64,000 nt of DNA from DASXVX01 sp036504075 (GCA_036504075.1 DASXVX010000033.1:62001-126000), one strand, 5' to 3'. Positions 33,918 to 42,537 are shown, counted from the first letter of the stretch. Notes: generated by a model from the letters alone, not told the origin. Numbers and translations: made by a program.

Positions 33918-34694
33918 TCACAAGGCAGTCCATGTCTCGGAACGCAGAGGACTGATTCTGACAGCGTTCGCAACCCACAAGCCTGCCGCCAGGAACCACA
34001 GTCCGCCGATCGTTATGAGTACAAGGGCGCTGGTAGTGCCCGCAACGATCCCAACCAAAGCCTGGTCCTCGTATTTCGCCGGTGCGGTCGGTGGATCCGT
34101 CACCATGAAGAATGCCAGGAACAGGACTGCATTCACGAACGGCATCCGAAAGGCGTCACCCACTCCGTTCAGGTTCAACAACCCACCGGAAAGCAGAAAT
34201 CCAAAGTAGGTGCCCAGAAATGTGAACACGAGCGGCAGTTTGTTCACCCGGTGCGCCACGAGCATGCCTGCAGCGATCAGGAAAGTCACGGTCCAGGCCG
34301 GCAACAATGGCAAAGCGCCCCACCAGCTTTGGGGGCTGCCCGAGATCAGGGCGATCAGCAAGCCGACTGCGGCGGGGTTAAAGATTGGCTTTCTGCCCAC
34401 TTTGAGCAGATGCTTTGACAGTATGGAGACAGCTGCGAAAAGTGCACTCATGTACCACGGGGTGATTGGGCTTAACACCATGGCCAGAATCAGCCCTGTG
34501 AGAATGGCCCCGTCCGGAACTCTCATTGTCCGATAGAGCAGCATCGTCAAAGCCACGTCAACCAGAACCGCCGCACCGACGAAAACGGTGACATGCATCC
34601 ACGTGACCAGTTGCTCTGCGCCAAAACCGGCGATCGACGCCAGACAAAGGAGAACCGCAAGCGTGTAGCCCTTGGGTGTGCGGAGAAAAGTCAT
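33918..34694 (-). CDS. RnfD/NqrB-like membrane protein
   Basis: A 258-residue protein with about 8-10 hydrophobic helices, of the NqrB/RnfD family that carries electrons through membrane flavins in Rnf and Nqr complexes. Family stretches include VPDGAILTGLILAMVLS, KPIFNPAAVGLLIALISG and AFFMVTDPPTAPAKYEDQ. The usual covalent-FMN Ser/Thr-Gly-Ala-Thr is not seen in this chain. It starts in an ATGA overlap with apbE and is last in the left arm of the copper locus. No other Rnf subunits are nearby, so it likely pairs with the FMN-binding protein upstream, in a NosR-like electron path. Confidence 0.82.
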   Translation of the reverse strand: MTFLRTPKGYTLAVLLCLASIAGFGAEQLVTWMHVTVFVGAAVLVDVALTMLLYRTMRVPDGAILTGLILAMVLSPITPWYMSALFAAVSILSKHLLKVGRKPIFNPAAVGLLIALISGSPQSWWGALPLLPAWTVTFLIAAGMLVAHRVNKLPLVFTFLGTYFGFLLSGGLLNLNGVGDAFRMPFVNAVLFLAFFMVTDPPTAPAKYEDQALVGIVAGTTSALVLITIGGLWFLAAGLWVANAVRISPLRSETWTAL

Positions 34695-35638
34695 GGCAAG
34701 TACCCCCTCATCCCGCTGCTCACGTGTATCTCCTGGGATGGCCCGATGAACATCCCGGCTAGTCCCGTCTCTTCCAGGAACGTCATTCCGCGTTCCAGCC
34801 CGAGTACGAAAGCGGCCGTTGCACACGCATCTGCAGCCATGGCAAAAGGGGCCACCACGGTGCAACTGAGTATGCCGGCCGGCGATTCTCCGGAGCGAGC
34901 ATCGATCAAATGATGGGTGTTCCCCCGGACCGGACTCCTACGAAAGTAGCCGCCTGAAGTGCAGACGGCAGCGTCTGTAAGCTGGATCGAACGGATCACT
35001 TCTTCCGTTCGCAGCGGACGGCGGATGCCCACCTTCCACGGCTCACCCCGCTCATTCAGGCCACCCACATAGATGTCGCCACCCGCATCAATCAAAGCGC
35101 CGTCAAACGGCGTCAGTTCCCGGCTGGCGAGGTCGATGGCCAGCCCTTTCGCTACGGCTCCGAGGTCGATCACCAGGGGGCGCTTTAGCAGGATGGTCCG
35201 GGCCCCTTCATTCAGCAAAATGTCTTGATGAGTGACAGGAGCTTCCGGATCGACGCCCGAATCGTACGTCGCTCCGGACCGGTACTCCCGGTTAAATCCG
35301 TAGGACTCCAGTTTCGCACCGACGGTTGGATCGAAGGCCCCGCCGGTGGCGCCGGCCACCTCACAGGCGAAACGAATTGCTTCGAACAGGAGGGGACTGA
35401 CGGGAACTGGCCTTCCCACCTGCTGGGACAGATGCGACACTTCACTGTCTGTCCTGAAGCGGCTGCATGTCTGTTCCACAAATGTGAAGGCCATGAGGGC
35501 CCTCTCGATGGCGGGCATGACTTCCGACTCCGGCAGGCAAGACACCGCGGCGATCCGAACCACGGTATCCATGCGGAGGGCAACTTTTTCCCAGCAAGTT
35601 GGTGGACCGGCGCTTCCCACATCGCAACACCGCTTCAT
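34691..35638 (-). CDS. apbE: FAD:protein FMN transferase
   Basis: Attaches FMN covalently to a Thr in flavoproteins of the Rnf/Nqr/NosR type; 315 residues. Motifs are in order: GGAFDPTVGAKL, the flavin/Mg site IDLGAVAKGLAID, DAGGDIYVGG, TSGGYFRR and HLIDARSGES with the late catalytic AADACATAAFVLG. No clear lipoprotein signal is seen in the chosen start. It begins in an ATGA overlap with the FMN-binding gene, whose TGAT motif is its obvious substrate, and overlaps the RnfD-like gene at its end in the same way. Confidence 0.92.
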   Translation of the reverse strand: MKRCCDVGSAGPPTCWEKVALRMDTVVRIAAVSCLPESEVMPAIERALMAFTFVEQTCSRFRTDSEVSHLSQQVGRPVPVSPLLFEAIRFACEVAGATGGAFDPTVGAKLESYGFNREYRSGATYDSGVDPEAPVTHQDILLNEGARTILLKRPLVIDLGAVAKGLAIDLASRELTPFDGALIDAGGDIYVGGLNERGEPWKVGIRRPLRTEEVIRSIQLTDAAVCTSGGYFRRSPVRGNTHHLIDARSGESPAGILSCTVVAPFAMAADACATAAFVLGLERGMTFLEETGLAGMFIGPSQEIHVSSGMRGYLP

Positions 35639-36129
35639 AGGCTGGCGTGAGCCAGGGCGTTCTGAATCGCTGCTCGAAAAGTCCTGGTGCTCAAAGTCGC
35701 TCCGGTCACAGTGTCCACTCGATGGCTTTGCTCCACCAGAACCTGCGCTGGGAGCTGGTCGATCAGAGTCTGGCTGTACCGGGTGCTGCACCTGGTGATT
35801 CGTACATCGGTGATCAGGTCATGTTTGATCGTCACTTCCACCTGAACCGAACCAATCTCGGTGGTGCCGTAACCTTCAAACGTCCCGTCATGATACTTGC
35901 CCGACCACGCTGATGTCTCCAAGCTGGTTACCGCGCCGGCGGCCGGGTCTTGAGTCAGCGGCGGGGAAGGACTTGCCGCCAGGAGGTGCGGCGCCGGCTC
36001 GCGATCCGCCGGCATCGTGACATAATACCCAGTCGCGTAGACGATTCCGATTGCGGCTGAACACAAGGCGATGAGCCGAGGGTCCATGTTGTTCGAGCGC
36101 GTTGCCACCGCACCAATCCCCTCCTGCAT
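35635..36129 (-). CDS. FMN-binding domain protein with covalent-flavin Thr motif
   Basis: A ~164-residue membrane-anchored flavoprotein. One N-terminal helix (IALCSAAIGIVYATGYYV) is followed by a linker and an FMN-binding domain (YHDGTFEGYGTTEIGSVQVE) ending in VDTVTGATLSTRTF, where T145 is the predicted FMN-ester Thr. The domain is the one found at the start of NosR and in RnfG/NqrC. A GTG at 36108 after GGAGGGG is an alternative start. It is followed by the ApbE that would load it and by an RnfD-like membrane partner. Confidence 0.9.
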   Translation of the reverse strand: MQEGIGAVATRSNNMDPRLIALCSAAIGIVYATGYYVTMPADREPAPHLLAASPSPPLTQDPAAGAVTSLETSAWSGKYHDGTFEGYGTTEIGSVQVEVTIKHDLITDVRITRCSTRYSQTLIDQLPAQVLVEQSHRVDTVTGATLSTRTFRAAIQNALAHASL

Positions 36130-36130
36130 C

Positions 36131-36550
36131 CTAAAGCCCCCAGATCACCACGAGCAACATCAGGTACCGAAAGGCGAGCGCCCCGGCCGCAAAGCCCGCC
36201 AAATACGCCCAGGAATCCCCGCGTCCCTGCCCTGCCAGCACATGCTGCCTGAGCGGGCACCCATTGGCCAGGACCGATGCCAGCCCGAGAAGGAGTCCCC
36301 CGCCCACTGCAAGGCCCGCCGACAGGCTGGCAAAGGCAACTCCGGGTAAGGGTCCGACAACTCCGCCCAACAGCGCCGCAAGCGGCCAGGCCACCCAGGC
36401 TGTCAACGCGAAAGCCAGAACGCCGGTCAACAATGAGGTCTCGCGGAAGAGCAGCCAGTCGCGGAAGCCCCCGACGAAGCAGAGCCGGCTCCGCTGGCTC
36501 AGGTACCCGACGGCAATCCCGATTCCCAGGCTTGCGACCGCCTCGGTCAC
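36131..36550 (-). CDS. YeeE/YedE-family sulfur transport half-protein, second half
   Basis: A 139-residue membrane protein with about four helices. It carries the family's two half-signatures, QRSRLCFVGGFRDWL near the N-terminus and NGCPLRQHVLAGQG in the second part, whose Cys residues relay thiosulfate or other sulfur species in TsuA/YedE proteins. The GTG at 36550 follows AGGAGGGG and overlaps the stop of the first half-gene (GTGA). The two small genes together equal one full-length YedE. Confidence 0.82.
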   Translation of the reverse strand: MTEAVASLGIGIAVGYLSQRSRLCFVGGFRDWLLFRETSLLTGVLAFALTAWVAWPLAALLGGVVGPLPGVAFASLSAGLAVGGGLLLGLASVLANGCPLRQHVLAGQGRGDSWAYLAGFAAGALAFRYLMLLVVIWGL

Positions 36551-36957
36551 GGCAATCCCCTCCTGGCTCTGCGCTGCAGGATCCAAGTCCCCAGGGCAAT
36601 GCCTGCCGCCAGACCGCCCACGGCCAACACGGCGGCGCTGTCGCCATAGGCCGCCCGCAACAGCAGCCGGACGGTGCAACCCAGGGCGACCAGACTGGCG
36701 ACCATGGCCAAAAATCCCAGCCAAAAGTGTGCCACCGGCCGTTCCGGTCGCCGGGGGCGCACCTCACCGCCCTGGCGAGCACCCAGATACGCGCCGATGA
36801 GCAGTCCGACTCCCGTCAAGAGCGGGGCGGTCCCAGTTAACAGGTCCCGGGTGTGGCAGGCAACGCAGAAGCCGTAAACCGGGGGACTCGTAATCACGAA
36901 ACTGCTCGCCGCCACCGCCAGCACGGCGATGCCCATGGCCGCCACCCATGGCTTCAC
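36547..36957 (-). CDS. YeeE/YedE-family sulfur transport half-protein, first half
   Basis: A 136-residue membrane protein with about four helices, pairing with the next gene to form a split YedE-type transporter. After the first helix lies YGFCVACHTRDLLTG, which carries the family's Cys residues and happens to read as a CxxCH haem-attachment motif. It overlaps both neighbours by a few bases. Function: import or relay of a reduced sulfur or selenium species, inferred from family and from the adjacent DUF3343 and desulfurase genes. Confidence 0.78.
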   Translation of the reverse strand: MKPWVAAMGIAVLAVAASSFVITSPPVYGFCVACHTRDLLTGTAPLLTGVGLLIGAYLGARQGGEVRPRRPERPVAHFWLGFLAMVASLVALGCTVRLLLRAAYGDSAAVLAVGGLAAGIALGTWILQRRARRGLP

Positions 36958-37259
36958 GAGCCTTCCCCCTTTCGCTCCGGGCGCTTCAGACGCTGCAGGA
37001 GCGATGTCCAGCCGGGCGGCAACGACTGCGCCTCGGGATGATGGTGGATCGACTCGAACTGAACGTTGGCGATGGCCAGGAGCTCCGCAACCCGGGTGCG
37101 CCCCTCATGCGGAAAACGCAGCGCCACCCCGCAGCTGGAACTCAACTCCCGGGGACACGGGACGGTGCGATTCGGGATGTTGTGAAGCTGAAGCACCCGC
37201 TCGGCCCGTACGGCGTGGTGCGACGAGAAGAACGTGATCACTCCGTCAAGTTCGTGCAT
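36954..37259 (-). CDS. DUF3343 putative Se/S carrier protein
   Basis: A 101-residue soluble protein matching the DUF3343 pattern: ITFFSSHHAVRAERVLQ at the start and CPRELSSSCGVALRF with the conserved Ser-Ser-Cys-Gly near residue 43. These proteins co-occur with YedE, cysteine desulfurases and selenium metabolism and are thought to carry sulfur or selenium on that Cys. It sits between the desulfurase (14-base overlap) and the split YedE. No selD or other selenium gene is in the window, which favours sulfur. Confidence 0.85.
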   Translation of the reverse strand: MHELDGVITFFSSHHAVRAERVLQLHNIPNRTVPCPRELSSSCGVALRFPHEGRTRVAELLAIANVQFESIHHHPEAQSLPPGWTSLLQRLKRPERKGEGS

Positions 37260-38400
37260 GGACAGACAACTCCTCCAACGCCTTCAGGGAGGTGTTCACA
37301 TGATCCAGCGTGGTCGATCCGCCAAAGCTGAAGCGAACACTGCCATCCGGGAAGGTACCGGCCGTCCTGTGGGCAGCCGGGGCACAATGCAAGCCCACGC
37401 GGGTGAGGATGCCGTAGCCCTCTTCCAGCGCTTGTCCCAACGCCGCCGGTGAAATGCCGCGCAGGTTCAGGGAGACAAGCCCTGCCCGCCGTGCCGGTTC
37501 GCGGGGTCCATAGACCACGACGTCCGGAATATTCGCCAGCCCGTCGAGAAAGCGGGTCAGGAGTAACTCTTCGTGCGCGCGGACCCGCGCGACGCCCCAG
37601 TTCAGGATGTGCTCGGCTCCGGCGGCCAGACCCGCGATGCCGGGGACGTTGGGGGTGCCGGCCTCGTAGCGATCCGGGGCAAACTCCGGGTGCTCCTCCA
37701 ACTCCGATGCGCTGCCGGTCCCGCCACGCAGCAAGGGCGGTAAGTTTACGCCCGGCCGGACATAGAGGCCGCCTGTCCCCTGCGGTCCGAGCAGCGCCTT
37801 GTGGCCGGTGAAAGCCAGCATGTCCACCCCTTGCGCCTGCACGTCGATCGGCAGGGCGCCGGCCGTTTGTGCGGCATCAACGAGGAAATGGGCGCCGACC
37901 TTATGGGCCACCTCACCCAGCTGGGCAATCGGCTGGATGGTCCCCAGCACGTTAGAGGCATGAGTCGCGACGACCAACCGGGTCGTCGCGGTCAAAGTCT
38001 TGCGCACGTCATCGGGGTCGACCAGACCGTCGGCGGCGCACGGCACCACCGTGAGCCGGACGCCTTGCTGCTGTAAGTATCGCAGGGGGCGCATGACCGA
38101 GTTGTGCTCCACGCCAGTGGTCACGACGTGGTCTCCGGGGCGCAACAGCCCAAGGAGAGCGACGTTGAGCGCCTCCGTTGCATTCTTGGTAAAGCTGATA
38201 CAGCTTGAATCCGGAGCACCCAGAAGCCGAGCCAGTGCCTCGCGGGCGGCTCCCAGCCTGCGGGCGGCCTGCATCGCCAACTTATGCCCTGCCCGGCCCG
38301 GGTTTCCCCCGGCGGTCTCCATGGTAAGCAGGACGGCGTGCAGAACGGCAGGGTGCTTTGGCCAACTGGTGGCAGCGTGATCCAGGTAAATCTGCTCCAT
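37246..38400 (-). CDS. Cysteine desulfurase / aminotransferase class V family protein
   Basis: A 384-residue PLP enzyme of the NifS/SufS-like class. It starts IYLDHAATSWPKHP. The PLP site is seen in the conserved VDAAQTAGALPIDVQ and the Schiff-base Lys in LAFTGHKALLGPQGTGG. GVEHNSVMRPLRYL precedes them. The C-terminal catalytic loop region ends with a Cys in RVGLHCAPAAHRTAGTF, the form used in the desulfurase subgroup linked to DUF3343 and YedE. It would take sulfur from cysteine. The start at 38400 follows GGAGGC and overlaps the GerMN stop (TGATG). Confidence 0.88.
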   Translation of the reverse strand: MEQIYLDHAATSWPKHPAVLHAVLLTMETAGGNPGRAGHKLAMQAARRLGAAREALARLLGAPDSSCISFTKNATEALNVALLGLLRPGDHVVTTGVEHNSVMRPLRYLQQQGVRLTVVPCAADGLVDPDDVRKTLTATTRLVVATHASNVLGTIQPIAQLGEVAHKVGAHFLVDAAQTAGALPIDVQAQGVDMLAFTGHKALLGPQGTGGLYVRPGVNLPPLLRGGTGSASELEEHPEFAPDRYEAGTPNVPGIAGLAAGAEHILNWGVARVRAHEELLLTRFLDGLANIPDVVVYGPREPARRAGLVSLNLRGISPAALGQALEEGYGILTRVGLHCAPAAHRTAGTFPDGSVRFSFGGSTTLDHVNTSLKALEELSVHART

Positions 38401-39233
38401 CACGATCGCCTCCGTTCCGGGGACGGTCTTGGCAGTGGTACAGCAAGTGGCGTCCGGCACTGCTGAAGAGCAGCGGCCGATAAGCCCGTGAACTCAAACT
38501 GGACCCGGCGGATGCCGGGAAACTCGGTCAATGTGTAGATGACCGACATGTAGTAGGGCGAAAAGTTCCAGCCACCTGCCGCCACGGTCCTGGCCAAGTC
38601 GGGAGAGAAGGTGAAACGAACGAGAGCCACGTCGTCGCGCACGGTCAGATCGGCAAGGGTCACACCATTCGGCGGCGCCGACAGCCCAAGGGGCGGCGAC
38701 TTCGTAAGGAATGCGCTGATCGCTGCCCGCATTCCGTCAACTCCTGCGGTCTGCGCAAGCCGCATGGGAACGCCCACGGGCAGGCCGCGATAAGGATAGT
38801 AGACCAGTGCCTCACCTGCAGCCGGACTCACCGCTTCCACCGTCCAACGGCGGCCCGCCATGGTCACGGCCCGGACCGATGGCAGGCCCAGCAAGGTGCG
38901 GGCCAGTGCCTCCTGGGCCAGGGGGCTCGGCGGCGGCTCGACCGTCACCGTAAGTTCGCCACGTTCACCCGATACTGTCACTCGGGCGGCGGCGGAAAGG
39001 GCTGGTTTCAGCGGGGTGCCCGGAGACGGCCCGGCGACCAGTTCGGCGACCGCTGCTGTCGGCGTCGCGGGCCTTATGGCACGCGCCACCCCTACCAGAC
39101 GGCTCTCTGCCAGGTCTGGGAAGTAGAGAGTCACTGCCCCGCTTTGCACTCGGCCGGCCAGAGAGCGCAGGGCAAACCCGGCCACCAGGATGGCCGGCAC
39201 CAGCAGCACCAGCAGCAGACGGCGAATCTGCAT
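38400..39233 (-). CDS. GerMN-domain membrane-anchored protein
   Basis: A 277-residue protein with an N-terminal signal-anchor (LLLVLLVPAILVAGFAL) and two GerMN-like modules on the outer side. The first has VTLYFPDLAESRLVGVAR ... AVAELVAGPSPGTPL; the second has ALVYYPYRGLPVGV ... and ends FPGIRRVQFEFTG. The fold occurs in spore germination protein GerM and in ligand-binding lipoproteins such as LpqB. Its role here, at the head of the sulfur/flavin gene string, is unknown; a structural or assembly role is possible. Confidence 0.8.
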   Translation of the reverse strand: MQIRRLLLVLLVPAILVAGFALRSLAGRVQSGAVTLYFPDLAESRLVGVARAIRPATPTAAVAELVAGPSPGTPLKPALSAAARVTVSGERGELTVTVEPPPSPLAQEALARTLLGLPSVRAVTMAGRRWTVEAVSPAAGEALVYYPYRGLPVGVPMRLAQTAGVDGMRAAISAFLTKSPPLGLSAPPNGVTLADLTVRDDVALVRFTFSPDLARTVAAGGWNFSPYYMSVIYTLTEFPGIRRVQFEFTGLSAAALQQCRTPLAVPLPRPSPERRRS

Positions 39234-39273
39234 GTCTAATCCGCTCCTTCCCCAAAAACGGCAGGAGAGACAC

Positions 39274-39307
39274 GCACCCCCGCGGCCTTGGGGTCCGCCG
39301 GGGGTGC
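39274..39307 (-). terminator. Hairpin between CcdA-like and GerMN genes
   Basis: A 9-bp stem GCACCCCCG / CGGGGGTGC lies in the only sizeable gap (163 bp) of the left arm. It may divide the arm into a copper operon and a sulfur/flavin operon, or only attenuate read-through. No U-run follows. Confidence 0.45.
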
Positions 39308-39396
39308 ATAGCGCTCAGGGTCCCGCATCGGTACCACGCTTACCGCCAAATCGATGGGCCCTCTGCCGCCCCTCCACCTGCCCCGCCCCCTTTACA

Positions 39397-40665
39397 TCAA
39401 ATGTCCAGGAAGGGGAACCAGCGGATCAAGAGGCTGCTCATCCAATGGAACTTATCGGCGACCATCAGGAGGCCAAAGGCGACCATCATGACGCTGGAGG
39501 CCAACGCGACGGCTCCCTGGTACCGCTGAATCTTATCAATCAGTGGGCTCACCCGGGACCAGGCGGCAGCGGCCGCCAGGAACGGCAGGGCGATCCCGAT
39601 GGAGAAAACGCCCAGCAGCAGCGCACCCTGCACTGGCGAGCCCAGACTTCCGGCGTAAAGAATGAGGCTGGCGAACAGCGCTCCGCCGAAGCACTGCAGG
39701 CATCCCAGGGAGAAGACGAAGCCCATCGCCATGGCCCCGAAAGCGCCGGCCCGCTTGCTCATTTTCGTAAGCTTTGGCAGCGGCAGTTTGCAGAGCATCG
39801 GTGCTCCGCCCTGAGCCCCCGTCCAGAGGCCCATACCCACGACCAGCATCCCAGCGGTGATCGAGATGGGCCGGTTCCAGGCGCCCAGAGCGCCCAGGTC
39901 CGCCAACCGCTGGCCCGCGTACCCGGCCAGCGCTCCGCCGGCGGAGTATGCCAGGGTCATGCCGGCGACGAACCAGAGAGCCGTAGTCATCACCTGCCGG
40001 GTGGTGGGCCGAGTCAGGCTCACGCCCGCCAACGAGGACAGGTAGTAAAGCGTCAGTTGCAGGAGGCAGGGCGAGAGGGCGGCCACCAGGCCTGCGGCCA
40101 GCGTCAGGAAGGTGCCGATGCTCACAGTCCCCGAGAACAGACCTTGTGACAGCGGCAGACTCCAGACCAGGGACCCTTCCGGCATATCCGACGCAACCAA
40201 TTCGGCCGAGTGCGTGCCGCTGGCACTGTAGCGAATCAAGAAGGTGCGGTGGTGGCCCGAATCGGTCAGGAGTTTGAACTCTGATGCTTTCACGTCCTGC
40301 CCGCCATCCACCCGTAACACCGGTGGCACCACTTTGCTGGTCTCCGACAGACCATAATAGTGATTCTCCTCGTAGTAGAGGAAGACCGTGCCGCCATTCG
40401 CATCCGCCGGGTCAAGTCCCTGAGCCGCCAGGTACTCGGGCGTCATCAGCGTAACCTGGGCGGTGGTGCCATCCATGTTGGTCACGCGGCGGGTGGCCAT
40501 TTCGGTCTGCACCGCCTGCTGGTTGGTGGAGGTCGACAGGGTACTGGCAACGCCGTCTTTGCCGACGAGGCTCGCAACCCCTAGCCATCCCATCGCCAGA
40601 AAAGTTGCGAACAGGGTGATAAGAACCAGCCGGACCCAGGGGTTACCTTGTTTGCCCATGTGCAC
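39397..40665 (-). CDS. CcdA/DsbD-like thiol-disulfide transporter with N-terminal extracytoplasmic domain
   Basis: A 422-residue protein. Its N-terminal helix is followed by a ~150-residue outside domain (residues ~35-180) with no Cys. The C-terminal half has about 7 helices of the CcdA/DsbD type, with the paired helix Cys in ALSPCLLQLTLYYL and in FSLGCLQCFGGALF. This family passes electrons across the membrane to keep exported Cys reduced for haem or copper site assembly. The TlpA-like thioredoxin on the other strand is a likely partner. It starts 12 bases after the CuA protein gene. Confidence 0.82.
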   Translation of the reverse strand: MHMGKQGNPWVRLVLITLFATFLAMGWLGVASLVGKDGVASTLSTSTNQQAVQTEMATRRVTNMDGTTAQVTLMTPEYLAAQGLDPADANGGTVFLYYEENHYYGLSETSKVVPPVLRVDGGQDVKASEFKLLTDSGHHRTFLIRYSASGTHSAELVASDMPEGSLVWSLPLSQGLFSGTVSIGTFLTLAAGLVAALSPCLLQLTLYYLSSLAGVSLTRPTTRQVMTTALWFVAGMTLAYSAGGALAGYAGQRLADLGALGAWNRPISITAGMLVVGMGLWTGAQGGAPMLCKLPLPKLTKMSKRAGAFGAMAMGFVFSLGCLQCFGGALFASLILYAGSLGSPVQGALLLGVFSIGIALPFLAAAAAWSRVSPLIDKIQRYQGAVALASSVMMVAFGLLMVADKFHWMSSLLIRWFPFLDI

Positions 40666-40677
40666 GGGGAGTCCCCC

Positions 40678-41043
40678 CTATTTTTCCACGACAATTTTCC
40701 CGAGCATTTTCGCGTGGTCCACGCCGCAGGTGTTGCTGCAGCTGATTTCATAAGTGCCCGGGTCAACGGCGGTCACGATCAGTTCCTGGGGATGCCCGGG
40801 ATAGATCGCCTTGATGTTGATCAGGCGGCCGATCTGAAACCCATGAGTCACGTCCGTGGCGATCAGCAGCAGCCGTGTCTTCGTCCCCGCCTTGACATGG
40901 ATCTCCGGCTCTATTTTCCACTGCGAAAGTTTAACGGGAATGACCTGGGTCGCATACGAGTTCTGATAGGCGATGGCGGCGGCCGGAATCCCGAACAGCA
41001 CCCCTGCCACCATCAACCCGGCGACAATTTCCTTCCAGCGCAT
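40678..41043 (-). CDS. Stand-alone CuA-type cupredoxin (small)
   Basis: A 121-residue single-domain cupredoxin with an N-terminal signal-anchor (IVAGLMVAGVLFGIPAAA). It has the complete binuclear CuA ligand set: H67 (DVTHGFQI), C102 and C106 (CSNTC), H110 and M113 (CxxxCxxxHxxM). The middle residue is N104 instead of the Glu used in oxidase subunit II. No transmembrane hairpin or catalytic subunit gene accompanies it, so it is not part of a normal oxidase. It would carry one electron at a time to an external enzyme. Confidence 0.88.
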   Translation of the reverse strand: MRWKEIVAGLMVAGVLFGIPAAAIAYQNSYATQVIPVKLSQWKIEPEIHVKAGTKTRLLLIATDVTHGFQIGRLINIKAIYPGHPQELIVTAVDPGTYEISCSNTCGVDHAKMLGKIVVEK

Positions 41044-41055
41044 ATATAGCCCCCC

Positions 41056-42537
41056 CTACCCTACGAAGAGCCAGGTGAACAGTGCGGTCACCCCGGTCAG
41101 GAACACGACGGGCGGAATGGCGGCCAGAGCCGCCGGACGCTTGTCTCCGTATGTCTGCCGGGCCAGTTTCCAGACCACGTCAGCGCTGTAGGCAAGGCCG
41201 AACAGCAGGCAGGACACCTGCAGATACGGCATGACCCGCAGCCCGAACGGTGTCCACGGGAAGCCCGCCGTGCCGAACAGGTCCCAGCCCCAGCCCATCG
41301 GGTCGGAGATGACCTTGATCATATACGAGCCGTTGGGCATCAGAATGGCGAAGCTGAAAGCGATCCAGGCCATCAGGCCGATGGGCACCAGGGAGTAGCC
41401 GAGGTTCGTGAACAGGCGACGGAACGGCATCTCGACACCGGCCAGGGCACGTCCCGCCCAGATCGCGGCTGCCCACAGGGCCGGTACGACAACCATCACA
41501 GTGAGGCCAAGAATGCCGACGTAGGTGAGGTAGCCGCTCAGGGTCTTCATGTTGGCCCAGTCCTTGAGGAAGCCCCAGGGACCCATCATGGTGGCCGAAT
41601 AAATCCCGGCGGCGCCCAGCATGATGAAGGCCTTCCAGGATTCGTCCAGGCCACGGTGCTTGTCCACCAGAAGGTCGGCACCGGGCGCCCGCAGACGGAC
41701 GGACATGTTGTCCAGAGAGCAGGTGCGGAAGCACTCCAGGCACATACCGCAGTATGTGTTGCGGCTCATGGTGGTCGGCGCTTCCATCCACGGACAGGCA
41801 TAGGCCTCAGCGGTGCCAACCACACATTCCTTCTGCTTGTGCCCACGGCACTCGGAGTAGGGGTTCGACCGGATTTCCATGGTGGAGAAGTTGCTGTAAA
41901 GGCCCAGGAAACCGCCCACCGGGCACAGGTAGCGGCAGAACGTGCGCTTCTCGTAGATCAGCGCCGTGCCGAGCGAGACCAGCACCATGCCGGTCAGCAT
42001 GGCGGCGGTGACGATGGGCTTGGTGGTCAGGATGCCGGAGAACAAGGCCAGCGCCAGGAAGACAAAGTTGACCGGCCACATGTTGCGCAACGCCGCCGGC
42101 CACTTCTTGCCCAGCGTCAGGGGCTTGCCGCCCGGCTTGACGATAAAAGTCTTGCGGGACAGCCATTCGCCCAGACTGGGTAGTGGACAGATGGCGCACC
42201 AGATACGGGAGGCGAACGGGACCATCAGGAGCATGAGGGCGGACCACCAGAAAATCCAGACCAGGACAATGATCAGGTTGGCGTTGCCCACGGAGCTACC
42301 GATCCAACCGGCCATCAGGGCCGGCATGAAGAACGCAAAGCCCGCGATCTGGAGCAGGAATGAAGTCCAGCGGCTGCGGAGCACTTTCCGGAGGCCGGGG
42401 AAGCGGGCGGTCAGATCGTACCGCCAGGTGACGGGGAACAGGCCGAGGAACTTCTCGTCGTCCCCGAAGGCGGCCATGCCGCGGATCATCCGCTCGTCTT
42501 CGGGCATCCGGTTGGGCGGTTTTGGCTGTGCGTTCAT
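41056..42537 (-). CDS. Polytopic 4Fe-4S membrane protein (NosR/NapH-like)
   Basis: A 493-residue membrane protein with about 8 helices. Cysteines occur as IWCAICPLP (C114, C117), FCRYLCPVGG (C201, C205), C230, C238, C248, and CGMCLECFRTC (C263, C266, C269, C273), so two 4Fe-4S clusters are likely on the cytoplasmic side. The CxxxCP elements are shared with NosR, NapH and CcoG. This family takes quinol or low-potential electrons to the outer face. It starts in an ATGA overlap with the upstream CuA gene and ends 12 bases before the second CuA gene. Confidence 0.85.
   Translation of the reverse strand: MNAQPKPPNRMPEDERMIRGMAAFGDDEKFLGLFPVTWRYDLTARFPGLRKVLRSRWTSFLLQIAGFAFFMPALMAGWIGSSVGNANLIIVLVWIFWWSALMLLMVPFASRIWCAICPLPSLGEWLSRKTFIVKPGGKPLTLGKKWPAALRNMWPVNFVFLALALFSGILTTKPIVTAAMLTGMVLVSLGTALIYEKRTFCRYLCPVGGFLGLYSNFSTMEIRSNPYSECRGHKQKECVVGTAEAYACPWMEAPTTMSRNTYCGMCLECFRTCSLDNMSVRLRAPGADLLVDKHRGLDESWKAFIMLGAAGIYSATMMGPWGFLKDWANMKTLSGYLTYVGILGLTVMVVVPALWAAAIWAGRALAGVEMPFRRLFTNLGYSLVPIGLMAWIAFSFAILMPNGSYMIKVISDPMGWGWDLFGTAGFPWTPFGLRVMPYLQVSCLLFGLAYSADVVWKLARQTYGDKRPAALAAIPPVVFLTGVTALFTWLFVG

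Noticed and set aside
33918..34694. Full Rnf complex
   Set aside because: Only an RnfD-like and an FMN-binding protein are present; RnfA, B, C and E are absent from the window.
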